Shown here one piece after another: positions 23,084-31,427 of a stretch of DNA of 64,000 bases. How positions within the stretch are numbered: position 1 is the first letter of the stretch; each line of letters opens with the position of its first letter. Below the pieces are notes generated by a model. The model was given only the letters and a program-made list of their open reading frames with translations, had not been told where the DNA came from and did no database searches. The stretch is from Desulfitobacterium metallireducens DSM 15288. GTDB lineage: Bacteria; Bacillota; Desulfitobacteriia; Desulfitobacteriales; Desulfitobacteriaceae. The stretch spans positions 2,790,001-2,854,000 of the forward strand of contig NZ_CP007032.1 in NCBI RefSeq assembly GCF_000231405.2, read 5' to 3'. The position numbers and the translations under genes are program-made.

Positions 23084-24517
23084 CTAATGAAGAGGATGAA
23101 TAGCCAGGTCACCAACTAACCATTTACCATCAATTCGTGTAAAGGTAATTGTGCCAGAAAAATGTTCTGTGAAATTTTTACCATTTACGGTCCCTTCAAG
23201 CGAAATATCTGTGATTTCTAAAGTTGCTTCATCTCCGTTAATTGAGAAACCAGAATAGGTAATTCCTTTAACATTCTGTATAACTTTATCTCTCAACATA
23301 GTTGCATTATTGGCTGTTATGTTTTTTTCTATCCCCATTTGAAATCCTGATGAAGTAGCTAGAGCATAGAGTTCAGTTTTAGGCGTAAGATTACGATAAT
23401 CGTAAGTCATGAAAATTGAAGTAAAACTGGATGCTAAATTCTCAGCATCTTGTTGAGAGATAGAATCTTGGATTAATCCATCGGTTAGCTTTGAAGTCCC
23501 ATTTAGGGTTGAATCAATTGCCGAAACTAATTCTTCCGGAACAATAGCTTTCCCGCCAAATGAAATTAAGTTAGCCTTAATTCCGCTAGTTCGAAGAGAG
23601 TTTAAATAAGGTAAGCTTTGATTTGATACTTGTGTACTATTGGGGTCGACTAATAAAATGGGGGCATTCGTTTTTGCCGCTAATACACTTCCAGCGAGTG
23701 CATCAGGAAAGTTATATCCTGATGCTAAATAAATAGTGTTGGGCGCTTTATTAAAATATTGAACGATCTTAACTGCAGTTTCAAATCGATCTAATCCATC
23801 CAATCGCACTATTTCCGAATCGGGAAATAGTGTTTTAAGTTTATTTTCGATTTCTATTGAAACTGCTCCAGGACCCCCGGTAATATAAATCTTAGATGGT
23901 TTTAAAGTTTGGATATAGTCATTGACTACATTGGGTAGGTCGTTATTTACCAAAAGAATAGACCAGCCATTCTTTGCTGCGAAGCTTGATATACTCAGTG
24001 CATCAGGATAATCCTCCCCCGAACTGATGACAATTGGATTATCAGCTTTGGGAAGTATTGCTTTTGCAATGAGTACATCTGTCTCATATTTTGATTGCCC
24101 GCCTATACGGTTAATATTTTGATAGCCCATATCATTTAATTTCTTAGTAAAATCAGAGCCAATAGAACCCTCTTCACCAATTAAATAAATATTTCCTTGT
24201 AAATCAAGATGTTTAGCTAAATAATCAAAAGCAGAATCTGAGGCTTCTATAGTCGGTGCAATGAGAATTATGGGGGCATTCAATTTGCTTGCCAAAACAC
24301 TGGCAGGTAAAGCATTGGCAAAACTTTCACCTGATACTAAAACAACGCTGTTTACCTTTCCAGGGTAAGCTCGTTCGGAGATAATTTTTGCAGTCTCATA
24401 TCTGTCCAATCCATCCAATCTTTCTGGATTCGTCATAGAACTAGCATACACAGGTTGTAGATTAATCGTCAAAAAAGCAAGCAATAACAATAAACCGAAT
24501 CGGCTAAAATGTTTCAT
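23084..24517 (-). CDS. CWB2 surface protein with small C-terminal domain (477 aa)
   Basis: A signal peptide (about 1-25, cut near VYA-S) precedes three CWB2 repeats (about 32-340; RLDGLDRYETA, RIGGQSKYETD, RLDGLDRFETA). Residues about 350-477 form one more domain. It has an initial helix (SQQDAENLASSFTSIFM), then strands with NGDEATLEITDISLEGTVNG and a final DGKWLVGDLAIHPLH, the look of an NTF2-like or SnoaL-like fold. No catalytic residues can be named. An AAGGGG site precedes the ATG. It is monocistronic, and separate from the other CWB2 genes. Confidence 0.87.
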   Translation of the reverse strand: MKHFSRFGLLLLLAFLTINLQPVYASSMTNPERLDGLDRYETAKIISERAYPGKVNSVVLVSGESFANALPASVLASKLNAPIILIAPTIEASDSAFDYLAKHLDLQGNIYLIGEEGSIGSDFTKKLNDMGYQNINRIGGQSKYETDVLIAKAILPKADNPIVISSGEDYPDALSISSFAAKNGWSILLVNNDLPNVVNDYIQTLKPSKIYITGGPGAVSIEIENKLKTLFPDSEIVRLDGLDRFETAVKIVQYFNKAPNTIYLASGYNFPDALAGSVLAAKTNAPILLVDPNSTQVSNQSLPYLNSLRTSGIKANLISFGGKAIVPEELVSAIDSTLNGTSKLTDGLIQDSISQQDAENLASSFTSIFMTYDYRNLTPKTELYALATSSGFQMGIEKNITANNATMLRDKVIQNVKGITYSGFSINGDEATLEITDISLEGTVNGKNFTEHFSGTITFTRIDGKWLVGDLAIHPLH

Positions 24518-24623
24518 TAAAATCTAACCCCTTCACAATCATTTTGATTTTACCCTTGTATTTCTACATTTCCTTTTATTTTCCTTTTTTGTAATTTTAT
24601 CTCTAAACAAATCAGTCCCTTTG

Positions 24624-24666
24624 TATTGTCAGAATTGTTTCCCGCTGTGTGGGGGTACGACCCTCA
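24624..24666 (-). repeat. 3'-end repeat family, copy 5 (orphan)
   Basis: TATTGTCAGAATTGTTTCCC plus the GGGGGTACGACCCTC hairpin, one stem pair weakened to G-T. No terminator hairpin follows on the minus side, and no minus-strand gene ends here; it lies between the starts of a leftward and a rightward gene. Confidence 0.85.
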
Positions 24667-24761
24667 AAAATTTGTCCTTCAACTTAAAGGAATTTCGGTG
24701 AAATTAGGGAAATGCTTAAATCAGATGGGATAAACTGATTACACGTAAAGGAGGCCGAAGC

Positions 24762-25646
24762 ATGAGCGTTATTGAGATCGATAAACTCACTAAATATTAC
24801 GGTAAGTCCAGGGGGATTATTGATGTAAGTTTTAAGGTTGAAGAAGGTGAGATTTTTGGCTTCATCGGTCCAAATGGGTCCGGTAAATCGACGACAATCC
24901 GGACTTTATTATCCTTGATTTATCCAACGAGCGGCAGTGCCAAGATCTTTGGAAAAGACTGTATAAAATACGCACCTGAAATTGCCCGAGAAATCGGCTA
25001 TTTACCCTCAGAGGTCTTCTATTACGAAAAAATGAAGGTTCTTGATCTTCTCAAATATTCGGCCAGCTTCTATAAAAAGGATTGCAACCAAAGAATAACG
25101 GAATTATCAGAAATCATGGATCTCGACCTCAAGAAAAAAATCGAAGATTTATCCTTTGGTAACCGCAAAAAGGTGGGTATCGTCCAAGCCTTGCTGCATG
25201 AACCGAAACTCATCATCATGGATGAGCCGACCAGCGGTCTTGATCCCCTGATGCAGCAGAAATTCTTCAACGTATTACAGGAAGAAAACAAAAAAGGGGC
25301 GACCATTCTTTTATCGTCCCATATTTTAAACGAGGTCCAAAGGTTGTGCAGCCGTGTCGCTATTATCAAAGAAGGCAAGATTATCAACGTCGAAACGATC
25401 AGCAATTTAACGGAAAACACGTATAAGAAAATTAAGATTGAACTGTCCTCTGAAATCAATAGGAATTACTTCCAAATTTCCGGAGTCAGCAATCTGGAAA
25501 TCAAAGATCATGTCGTCAGCTTTTTATTTAAGGGCAATATCAATTTAATCCTCAAAAAAATCTCCGAGGTCGAAATAACGAATGTCTGGGTTGAGGAGCC
25601 CAATCTCGAAGAGATTTTCATGCATTATTATGAAAAGGAGGCCTAA
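24762..25646 (+). CDS. ABC transporter ATP-binding protein
   Basis: This 294-residue nucleotide-binding subunit has Walker A GPNGSGKST near residue 40. The signature region is LSFGNRKKVG, a variant of LSGGQ. Walker B is LIIMDEPTSGLD, and the H-loop His is in LLSSHILNEV. The C-terminal ~80 residues are the usual extension of the CcmA/NatA-type exporters. An AAAGGAGG site lies 8 bases before the ATG. Two homologous permeases follow in the same direction. Function as drug, lipid or antimicrobial-peptide exporter is likely; the substrate is unknown. Confidence 0.92.
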   Translation: MSVIEIDKLTKYYGKSRGIIDVSFKVEEGEIFGFIGPNGSGKSTTIRTLLSLIYPTSGSAKIFGKDCIKYAPEIAREIGYLPSEVFYYEKMKVLDLLKYSASFYKKDCNQRITELSEIMDLDLKKKIEDLSFGNRKKVGIVQALLHEPKLIIMDEPTSGLDPLMQQKFFNVLQEENKKGATILLSSHILNEVQRLCSRVAIIKEGKIINVETISNLTENTYKKIKIELSSEINRNYFQISGVSNLEIKDHVVSFLFKGNINLILKKISEVEITNVWVEEPNLEEIFMHYYEKEA

Positions 25647-25650
25647 GGGA

Positions 25651-26445
25651 ATGAACCTATTTCTTCATGAACTGAAGGCTTACCGCAAATCCATCCTGAT
25701 ATGGGCCGGTTCGATGGCCGCGGTCGCCGCTCTGTTTATCCTTATCTTTTCTTCACTTTTAGAGGAAATAGAAGCGTTTAAAGCCGTCCTTAACAGTATG
25801 CCAGAAGTCTTAAGAAGGGCGTTGAGCATCTATGTGGACAGCATCTCAACCCTTGAAGGCTTCTACTCCATTGTCTTTGTCTATATCCTTTTGTGCGGAG
25901 CCATTCAGGCGATGAATCTGGGATTATCCATCGTCTCAAAGGAAGTGCGCGATAAAACCGCCGAATTTTTATTAACCAAACCGATTAGCCGTCAACACAT
26001 TCTAACCTCCAAGCTTCTAGCCGCCTTGGCTTCCCTCGTGATGACTAATCTGATTTATTGGGGGATCACCCTTCTGATGACCTTAACAGTCAAAGCGGAA
26101 TTCAACCTCAAAATCTTCTTCATGATTACCGCCCCGTTATTATTTATTCAACTGATGTTTCTCTCCTTGGGTGTTTTTGTTTCGGTTGTTGCCGGAAAAA
26201 TCAAATCCGTGAATTCAATATCTCTGAGCACCGTCTTTGCCTTTTTCATTATAAGCACTCTCGGCTCTGTTCTGGGGGATGAAACTGTAAGGTTTATATC
26301 GCCGTTTAAATATTTTGATTCGGCCTATATTATTAAAAATGCGGCCTACGAAAGTTCATATCCTCTGATCGGCATTCTCTTTATCCTCATAGCGATAGGG
26401 GCCAGCTACCGGGTGTATGTAAAAAAGGATATCCATACCGTTTAG
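25651..26445 (+). CDS. ABC-2 type permease subunit 1
   Basis: This 264-residue integral membrane protein has about six spans. The start MNLFLHELKAYRKSILIW is preceded by an AAAAGGAGG site that overlaps the end of the ATPase gene; a longer frame reaching into that gene is not needed. SKEVRDKTAEFLLTKPISR, between the second and third spans, is typical of ABC-2 permeases of bacitracin/NatB-like exporters. It is 4 bases downstream of the ATPase gene. It is paralogous to the next gene (ELKAYRKS, DKTAEFL-TKPISR, SKLLAALA), so a heterodimeric pore is likely. Confidence 0.9.
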   Translation: MNLFLHELKAYRKSILIWAGSMAAVAALFILIFSSLLEEIEAFKAVLNSMPEVLRRALSIYVDSISTLEGFYSIVFVYILLCGAIQAMNLGLSIVSKEVRDKTAEFLLTKPISRQHILTSKLLAALASLVMTNLIYWGITLLMTLTVKAEFNLKIFFMITAPLLFIQLMFLSLGVFVSVVAGKIKSVNSISLSTVFAFFIISTLGSVLGDETVRFISPFKYFDSAYIIKNAAYESSYPLIGILFILIAIGASYRVYVKKDIHTV

Positions 26446-26480
26446 AACAGCCTTGAATTTTAAGGAGGGTAGTCAGGCTT

Positions 26481-27278
26481 ATGAATATTTTTATCAGAGA
26501 AATGAAGGCTTATCGAAAATCACTGCTTTTATGGTGCATCGGCATGTTCCTGATGATTGTCAGTGGAATGGCTAAGTATTCGTATTATGCAGAATCAGGT
26601 CAGTCCATTAGTGAAATTATCTCTACAATTCCGAAAACCTTGAGAGCGATCTTGGGATTCGGTGATTTTGACGTCACCAAAGCCAGCGGTTTTTACGGAA
26701 TACTTTTTCTCTACTTGCTGTTCATGGTAACCATCCATGCTTCTATGCTGGGCGCCAATATTATTTCAAAGGAAGAACGGGATAAAACGACCGAATTTTT
26801 AATGGTGAAACCGATATCAAGAACTAAAATCTTAACTTCAAAGCTCTTGGCCGCCCTGGCCAATGTCCTGATCTTAAACCTCGTCACTCTCGTTTTATCG
26901 ATTGCTATTGTCGGCAAGTATAGCCATGGTGAAGCCGTAACCAGCGAAATTCAAATGTTGACCGTTGGCATGTTGATTTTACAAGCCATCTTTCTATTCA
27001 TCGGTTCAGGTATCGCGGCGATCAGTAAAAACCCGAAGAATTCGGGTTCGATCGCCACGGCAGTACTGCTTGTCGCTTTTATCTTATCCATCGCCGTCGA
27101 TATGAATAGCAAGCTTGAGGGCTTGAAATATATCACGCCTTTTAAATATTTTACGGCCCAAAGTGTGATCAATGGCGGGAGATTGGAACCTCTATTTGTG
27201 ATTTTATCTTTTGTCCTTATTGCAGCCCTGATAAGCATCACTTATCTATTTTATAAAAATAGAGATTTAAATGTATAG
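26481..27278 (+). CDS. ABC-2 type permease subunit 2
   Basis: The 265-residue paralogue of the preceding permease shares EMKAYRKSLLLW, SKEERDKTTEFLMVKPISR and TSKLLAALANV. About six membrane spans are visible. An AAGGAGG site precedes the ATG after a 35-base gap. It ends the three-gene ABC operon and converges on the DUF1003 gene. The duplicated permease genes show an old tandem duplication within the operon. Confidence 0.9.
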   Translation: MNIFIREMKAYRKSLLLWCIGMFLMIVSGMAKYSYYAESGQSISEIISTIPKTLRAILGFGDFDVTKASGFYGILFLYLLFMVTIHASMLGANIISKEERDKTTEFLMVKPISRTKILTSKLLAALANVLILNLVTLVLSIAIVGKYSHGEAVTSEIQMLTVGMLILQAIFLFIGSGIAAISKNPKNSGSIATAVLLVAFILSIAVDMNSKLEGLKYITPFKYFTAQSVINGGRLEPLFVILSFVLIAALISITYLFYKNRDLNV

Positions 27279-27348
27279 AGGCTAATTTGATCCTTTAAGA
27301 TGGCTACGGCACAAGCTAATTGCTGTGGGAGGTCGGCTGACTCAAATA

Positions 27349-27834
27349 TTATCTGGAATGGATCGGGTTACTCGAGTTTTCTAACAGTTTCTTAATTTTT
27401 ATTATATCCGCTTCCATTCTATGTAAATGTTGTTGTATGTCATCAATTTCCTTTTCAGCCTTATAGTTTATCGCAAAGTCAATCAATGATTCATGTTTGT
27501 CATGTTCTGCATGTCGATTTTGGCTCATCATAATGATCGGTGCCTGGAAGGCAGCAATAAATGATAGGACAAGATTTAATAGAATGAACGGCGGTGGATC
27601 GAAATGGCCTATAACTAAAACCGTATTAGTTATTATCCATAAGGCGAGAAAACCACTAAACAGCATGATGAATTTCCAACTGCCGCCAAAAGCTGCTATC
27701 CGATCAGCCAGACGATCTGACCACTTAGTACTTCTGAGGTATTGCTTATCAAGTTGTCGTTCTATAGTGTTCTCATATTCTTTGATGATCATCTCAATAC
27801 GTTTTGTATAATCTTTGAGTTGATTTTCGTCCAT
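27349..27834 (-). CDS. DUF1003 membrane protein
   Basis: This 161-residue DUF1003 protein begins MDENQLKDYT at an ATG placed about 11 bases after AAAGGA; an earlier in-frame ATG lies inside that site. A soluble N-terminal helix precedes two membrane spans (WKFIMLFSGFLALWIITN and PFILLNLVLSFIAAFQAPII). QAPIIMMSQNRHAEHDKH is the most conserved family string. A C-terminal coiled-coil-like helix (HRMEADIIKIKKLLEN) follows. The family is common but of unknown function. Confidence 0.85.
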   Translation of the reverse strand: MDENQLKDYTKRIEMIIKEYENTIERQLDKQYLRSTKWSDRLADRIAAFGGSWKFIMLFSGFLALWIITNTVLVIGHFDPPPFILLNLVLSFIAAFQAPIIMMSQNRHAEHDKHESLIDFAINYKAEKEIDDIQQHLHRMEADIIKIKKLLENSSNPIHSR

Positions 27835-28076
27835 AATTATAACCATTCCTTTCGCTACGCTCAGGACAAAACGTGAAAAATACCAATCAAGAACGCTTCT
27901 GAAAGCAAGACCCCCGATAAAACCTTAACATGCTTTTCATTTCTTACGAAATTCGAAGTGAGAAAAAAATTATGATCTTGGAAATGAGAATAAATACTCC
28001 TTCATATTGATCCGGAAAGCCCAAAGTTGCAATGATTGAATTCATAGTTCTCTATTTTGTTGATAGTTCAAAAAAT

Positions 28077-28289
28077 TTAAAGCCAAGGAATCTTATCCAT
28101 ATAATCTCCTCTTAAAATCGGGAGAAACTGGGATCTTAGCGGTTCATCCACATCTTTAAGTCTTAAATCATCCAATTTTAGAACTTCGCTTGTATCAAGA
28201 TGAAGTTTATCCGCAAGGTCCTTTGCAGTTAAGTATTGATTTTTGCGTAACTCTTTAACCGTCTTCCTCATTAAAGACCAATTAAACAT
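28077..28289 (-). CDS. Small helical protein, possible HTH (70 aa)
   Basis: The protein starts MFNWSLMRKTVKELRKNQYL. Residues 20-45 (LTAKDLADKLHLDTSEVLKLD) have the spacing of a helix-turn-helix, followed by a second charged part ending DKIPWL. I do not recognise a named family. A GGTGGTG-like site precedes the ATG. It stands alone between DUF1003 and pgi. The coding call rests on composition and the intact frame. Confidence 0.6.
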   Translation of the reverse strand: MFNWSLMRKTVKELRKNQYLTAKDLADKLHLDTSEVLKLDDLRLKDVDEPLRSQFLPILRGDYMDKIPWL

Positions 28290-28357
28290 AGTAGCACCAC
28301 CTCATTCACGAACACCAGGATATATTATACCCACTTGAATTAACAACTCGTTAAGTA

Positions 28358-29770
28358 CTAAATTATATATTTCTTACAAATAGATTCTTCTATCTCTGAT
28401 CGTCTCTGTTCATACCCGGGTCTACCCATTAAAGCATATGTACCGATTTTGCCCTCTTCTACACCAGGTTGGTCAAAAGCGTTTATATTTAAAAGTTCAC
28501 CCATATACGCCGTTTCCCATTCTAGTAGTAAGAGGAGTTGTCCAACAGTGTAAGCATTAAGCTCAGGGAGAATGATATTTTGATGAAGACGACCTGCTAA
28601 TGATAGCGCGTATTCTGTTGCCTTATGTTCTGCGCGCAACAAATCTCCGAGCTGATGCCCCCCTAAGAATTGAATATTCTGCTCTAAATCATCATCCTTG
28701 GGGATTAAAATTTCCTCATCAAATATCCTAACGGTTACAAAGGTAAAAATCTTATCATTAGGGCCTTCTGTATAAAGCTGCACTTGAGAGTGCTGATCTG
28801 TAACTCCTAATGCCTTAATCGGCGTCTGACCTGTCCAAATTTCCTGTTCTTGACGATCATAGCGTTTTCCTAGACTTTCCGCCCAGAGTTGCGCATACCA
28901 ATCGGCCATCGTTTTCAGTCCATCCGCATATGGCATAAAAACAGAGATTGCTTTTCCCCGTTTAAGTGAAAAACATCCTAATGCCGCTCTCAACTGTGCA
29001 GGATTTTCAAAGAGATCTTTTTGTTCGCGAATCTTTTTATCCATAGCGATTGCACCGTCAAGTAATTCAAAAATGTTAATACCACATACTGCTGCAGGAA
29101 GTAACCCCACCGGAGTTAATTCTGAGAACCGCCCCCCAATCCCTGAAGGGATAACAAAACGACGATATCCTTCATTTTCAGATAAAGTAACGAGATTGCC
29201 CTTCTCTTGATCTGTGGTCACTACAATATGTTCATTAAATTGATCCTTACACACCTCTTTAAGCATCTGACGCACAATGAGGAACTGGGCCATCGTCTCA
29301 GATGTGTTTCCCGACTTACTAATGACATTAAACATCGTTTTCTCAAGATTTAAACTTTCGAGCAAGTCCTTAAAACGGGTTGGGTCGATATTATCGACGA
29401 CATAGAAACGGGGTCGATGATTTCGCTTTTCAGAAGAAAGTTCGTTATAGTAATACGGCCGTAGCGCCTGATGCACGGCCTGAGGGCCTAAAGCAGACCC
29501 TCCAATTCCTAATAAAACAAAGTTCTCATAATGCTCTGACAAATAATCTGCATACTCTTGAATTTGCTGAGCCTGCCCTTTCATCTCTAATAGCAAGGCA
29601 GAAAAGTCTAATTCACCCTGGGCTCTTTTTTGAAGCAAGGCCACACGAGCGATATGCATTTGCGGTTGAAAGGAACATAGGTCCTTCTCCGAAATAGCCT
29701 TTGGATTTTTTTCACTTCTCATCATACCCGTATAGTCTAACTGGATAAGACTTTTCTTTCTCTCCTCCAC
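28358..29770 (-). CDS. pgi: Glucose-6-phosphate isomerase
   Basis: This 470-residue enzyme interconverts glucose-6-phosphate and fructose-6-phosphate. Family motifs are clear: GIGGSALGPQAVHQALRPY, FNVISKSGNTSETMAQFL (phosphate-binding Ser/Thr) and VIPSGIGGRFSELTPVGLLP. The catalytic base Glu is expected near LWAESLGKR, and a catalytic His near GGHQLGDLL. It lies next to the polysaccharide locus, where it can link central sugar phosphates to nucleotide-sugar supply. It is shorter than the ~550-residue proteobacterial type and close to the Firmicute length. Confidence 0.93.
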   Translation of the reverse strand: MEERKKSLIQLDYTGMMRSEKNPKAISEKDLCSFQPQMHIARVALLQKRAQGELDFSALLLEMKGQAQQIQEYADYLSEHYENFVLLGIGGSALGPQAVHQALRPYYYNELSSEKRNHRPRFYVVDNIDPTRFKDLLESLNLEKTMFNVISKSGNTSETMAQFLIVRQMLKEVCKDQFNEHIVVTTDQEKGNLVTLSENEGYRRFVIPSGIGGRFSELTPVGLLPAAVCGINIFELLDGAIAMDKKIREQKDLFENPAQLRAALGCFSLKRGKAISVFMPYADGLKTMADWYAQLWAESLGKRYDRQEQEIWTGQTPIKALGVTDQHSQVQLYTEGPNDKIFTFVTVRIFDEEILIPKDDDLEQNIQFLGGHQLGDLLRAEHKATEYALSLAGRLHQNIILPELNAYTVGQLLLLLEWETAYMGELLNINAFDQPGVEEGKIGTYALMGRPGYEQRRSEIEESICKKYII

Positions 29771-29812
29771 GCTAGCTTCCTCTTTTCATCAATCTCATTT
29801 TCATTAACCTAC

Positions 29813-30139
29813 CTATATCGCTACAAACGCAACTCCCAAAGCAATCAATACAACACCAGAGATTTTCCTCAAAGAAATCTCCTCTTTCAATGCGAAATAA
29901 GAAATCGCCATCGTCCAGATATAGGTAATTGACGTCAGTGGCAACACCACAGAATAAGGTAAAATCCGCAATAAGTAAATATTAATTAGTGCGGACAAAA
30001 AATACAAAATTCCACCATAGTATAGGAACCTATTTTTAAGTAGTACCATGAGGCCCTCGCTGCCGGAGGCCTTTTTTAGGCAAAAGGCAGCCACAGAGCC
30101 CATCAGCGTCATGACGATTAAATAAAACATATATTTCAT
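29813..30139 (-). CDS. SMR/EamA-like small membrane protein, subunit 2
   Basis: This 108-residue protein has four membrane spans, like small-multidrug-resistance proteins and the ArnE/ArnF undecaprenyl-sugar flippase subunits. The terminal GVVLIALGVAFVAI span and the LPLTSITYIWTMAISYFALKEE segment are typical. Its start overlaps the end of the preceding SMR gene by 4 bases. A glycosyltransferase with a lipid-phosphate look is just upstream, so the pair may flip an undecaprenyl-linked sugar. The substrate is inferred from context. Confidence 0.78.
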   Translation of the reverse strand: MKYMFYLIVMTLMGSVAAFCLKKASGSEGLMVLLKNRFLYYGGILYFLSALINIYLLRILPYSVVLPLTSITYIWTMAISYFALKEEISLRKISGVVLIALGVAFVAI

Positions 30140-30486
30140 TTCCCATCACCGCCTCCAATTAGGATAATACCCACAATAATAATGCTAATTCCTAGTATCT
30201 TAGAGAAAGTAATCTGCTCTCCGAGAATTGCAGATGCTATAAAAACAGTGAGTACATAATTCATACTTAGCATAGGCTGTAAAACTGATAAACTACCAAA
30301 TCGATAAGCTATTAGCATCACGAGTGCGCCTAGCCCGTATAAAATGAAACCCACAAGGAGCATTGCCAACCCCTGCTCCCCTGACAGCTTCCAAAAAAGC
30401 TGTCCAAAACATACGCATAGCGAGGAAAGGAGCATCAGAAGAATACCCTTTTTATTTTTCTTAAAAGATTCTATCATGACACTCAC
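30136..30486 (-). CDS. SMR/EamA-like small membrane protein, subunit 1
   Basis: The protein has 116 residues and four predicted spans. GAALVML-like packing and SVLQPMLSMNYVLTVFIASAI, followed by LGEQITFSKILGISIIIVG, mark it as an EmrE/EamA-type half transporter. Its GTG start overlaps the stop of the glycosyltransferase (GTGA) and its own stop overlaps the next SMR gene, so the three genes are translationally coupled. It probably pairs with the next protein as a heterodimer, as ArnE with ArnF. Confidence 0.78.
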   Translation of the reverse strand: MSVMIESFKKNKKGILLMLLSSLCVCFGQLFWKLSGEQGLAMLLVGFILYGLGALVMLIAYRFGSLSVLQPMLSMNYVLTVFIASAILGEQITFSKILGISIIIVGIILIGGGDGK

Positions 30487-31427
30487 TTCGAAATCTTATT
30501 GATGGATTCAATTAGATATTTTTGACGTTTAAAGACCAAATCCACAAGCACAGAAAGGTATTTAATTACAATTGCCTGCATGAGAAAGACTCCAGAAAAA
30601 CCGCCGGAAAGCAGAAGCATAGTAGTTGTCCACCCCGCAACCGGCTGTTGCCGCCCGAAGAAAATAACGCAAGTATATATTCCAGAGGCGAGAGTGAACG
30701 CAAGAAGAAGCACACTGAGTATAATGGAAATTTTATAAGCAACATCTGTAAATAAGATCAAACTATCACCTGCCACACTCCTTCTTTTTTCACTCACGCT
30801 CTTACTATAAGTACGACTTGAAAGACTTTTCGCCTGATAAAGCAACGTATCCATCTTTAAGCCGCAGTTTGCATATAGAGCCTTACGATAAGGAATGGTT
30901 TTACTGATAGAATGTACCCTGTTAATTGCACGGCGTGACAATATACGGAATGCTTCACTACGTAGCTTATACGAACTATTTGAATGCCTATTATACAATT
31001 GATAAAATAGTTTAGACGTCATATTTCGAATTTTTTTCGGTGCTGCACTTACAATATCAAAACCCTTTAAGGAGTGAAAATACACCTTCATAATGGCATT
31101 CTCGTCATAATCCATGCAAAGCGAGTCAAATTCATACACAAAATCGCCAATGGATAAGTCACCCCCTGCGTTCATGGAGAGTTCAATTCCTTGATAAAGG
31201 CTCATATTAACAATGCTGATCATGGCATTTTCAGCCGTATCAGCAAAGTCACGGATTACCTTGACACTGTCATCTTTGGAACAGTCATTTACACATATAA
31301 TTTCGAATTTCTTAAAATTATCGTTCAAAATTCTATATAAAGGTGGCAAAAACTCTGAAACTTGATTTGCGTTATCATGCACATAAAGCACTGCCGAAAT
31401 AAAATTGCTTTCTTTGTTACTTTCCAT
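30483..31427 (-). CDS. Family 2 glycosyltransferase with two C-terminal spans (ArnC/GtrB-like)
   Basis: The start MESNKESNFISAVLYVH follows a GAGG site by 9 bases; an in-frame upstream ATG is less likely. The GT-A domain shows NDCSKDDSVKVIRDF near the N-terminus and VYEFDSLCMDYDE at the position of the DxD region. Two hydrophobic spans (about 233-260 and 270-295) end the protein, as in transferases that move a sugar to undecaprenyl phosphate. It overlaps the FAD-enzyme gene by 11 bases and the SMR gene by 3. The DxD is unusual (DSLCMD), so activity is less certain. Confidence 0.78.
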   Translation of the reverse strand: MESNKESNFISAVLYVHDNANQVSEFLPPLYRILNDNFKKFEIICVNDCSKDDSVKVIRDFADTAENAMISIVNMSLYQGIELSMNAGGDLSIGDFVYEFDSLCMDYDENAIMKVYFHSLKGFDIVSAAPKKIRNMTSKLFYQLYNRHSNSSYKLRSEAFRILSRRAINRVHSISKTIPYRKALYANCGLKMDTLLYQAKSLSSRTYSKSVSEKRRSVAGDSLILFTDVAYKISIILSVLLLAFTLASGIYTCVIFFGRQQPVAGWTTTMLLLSGGFSGVFLMQAIVIKYLSVLVDLVFKRQKYLIESINKISK

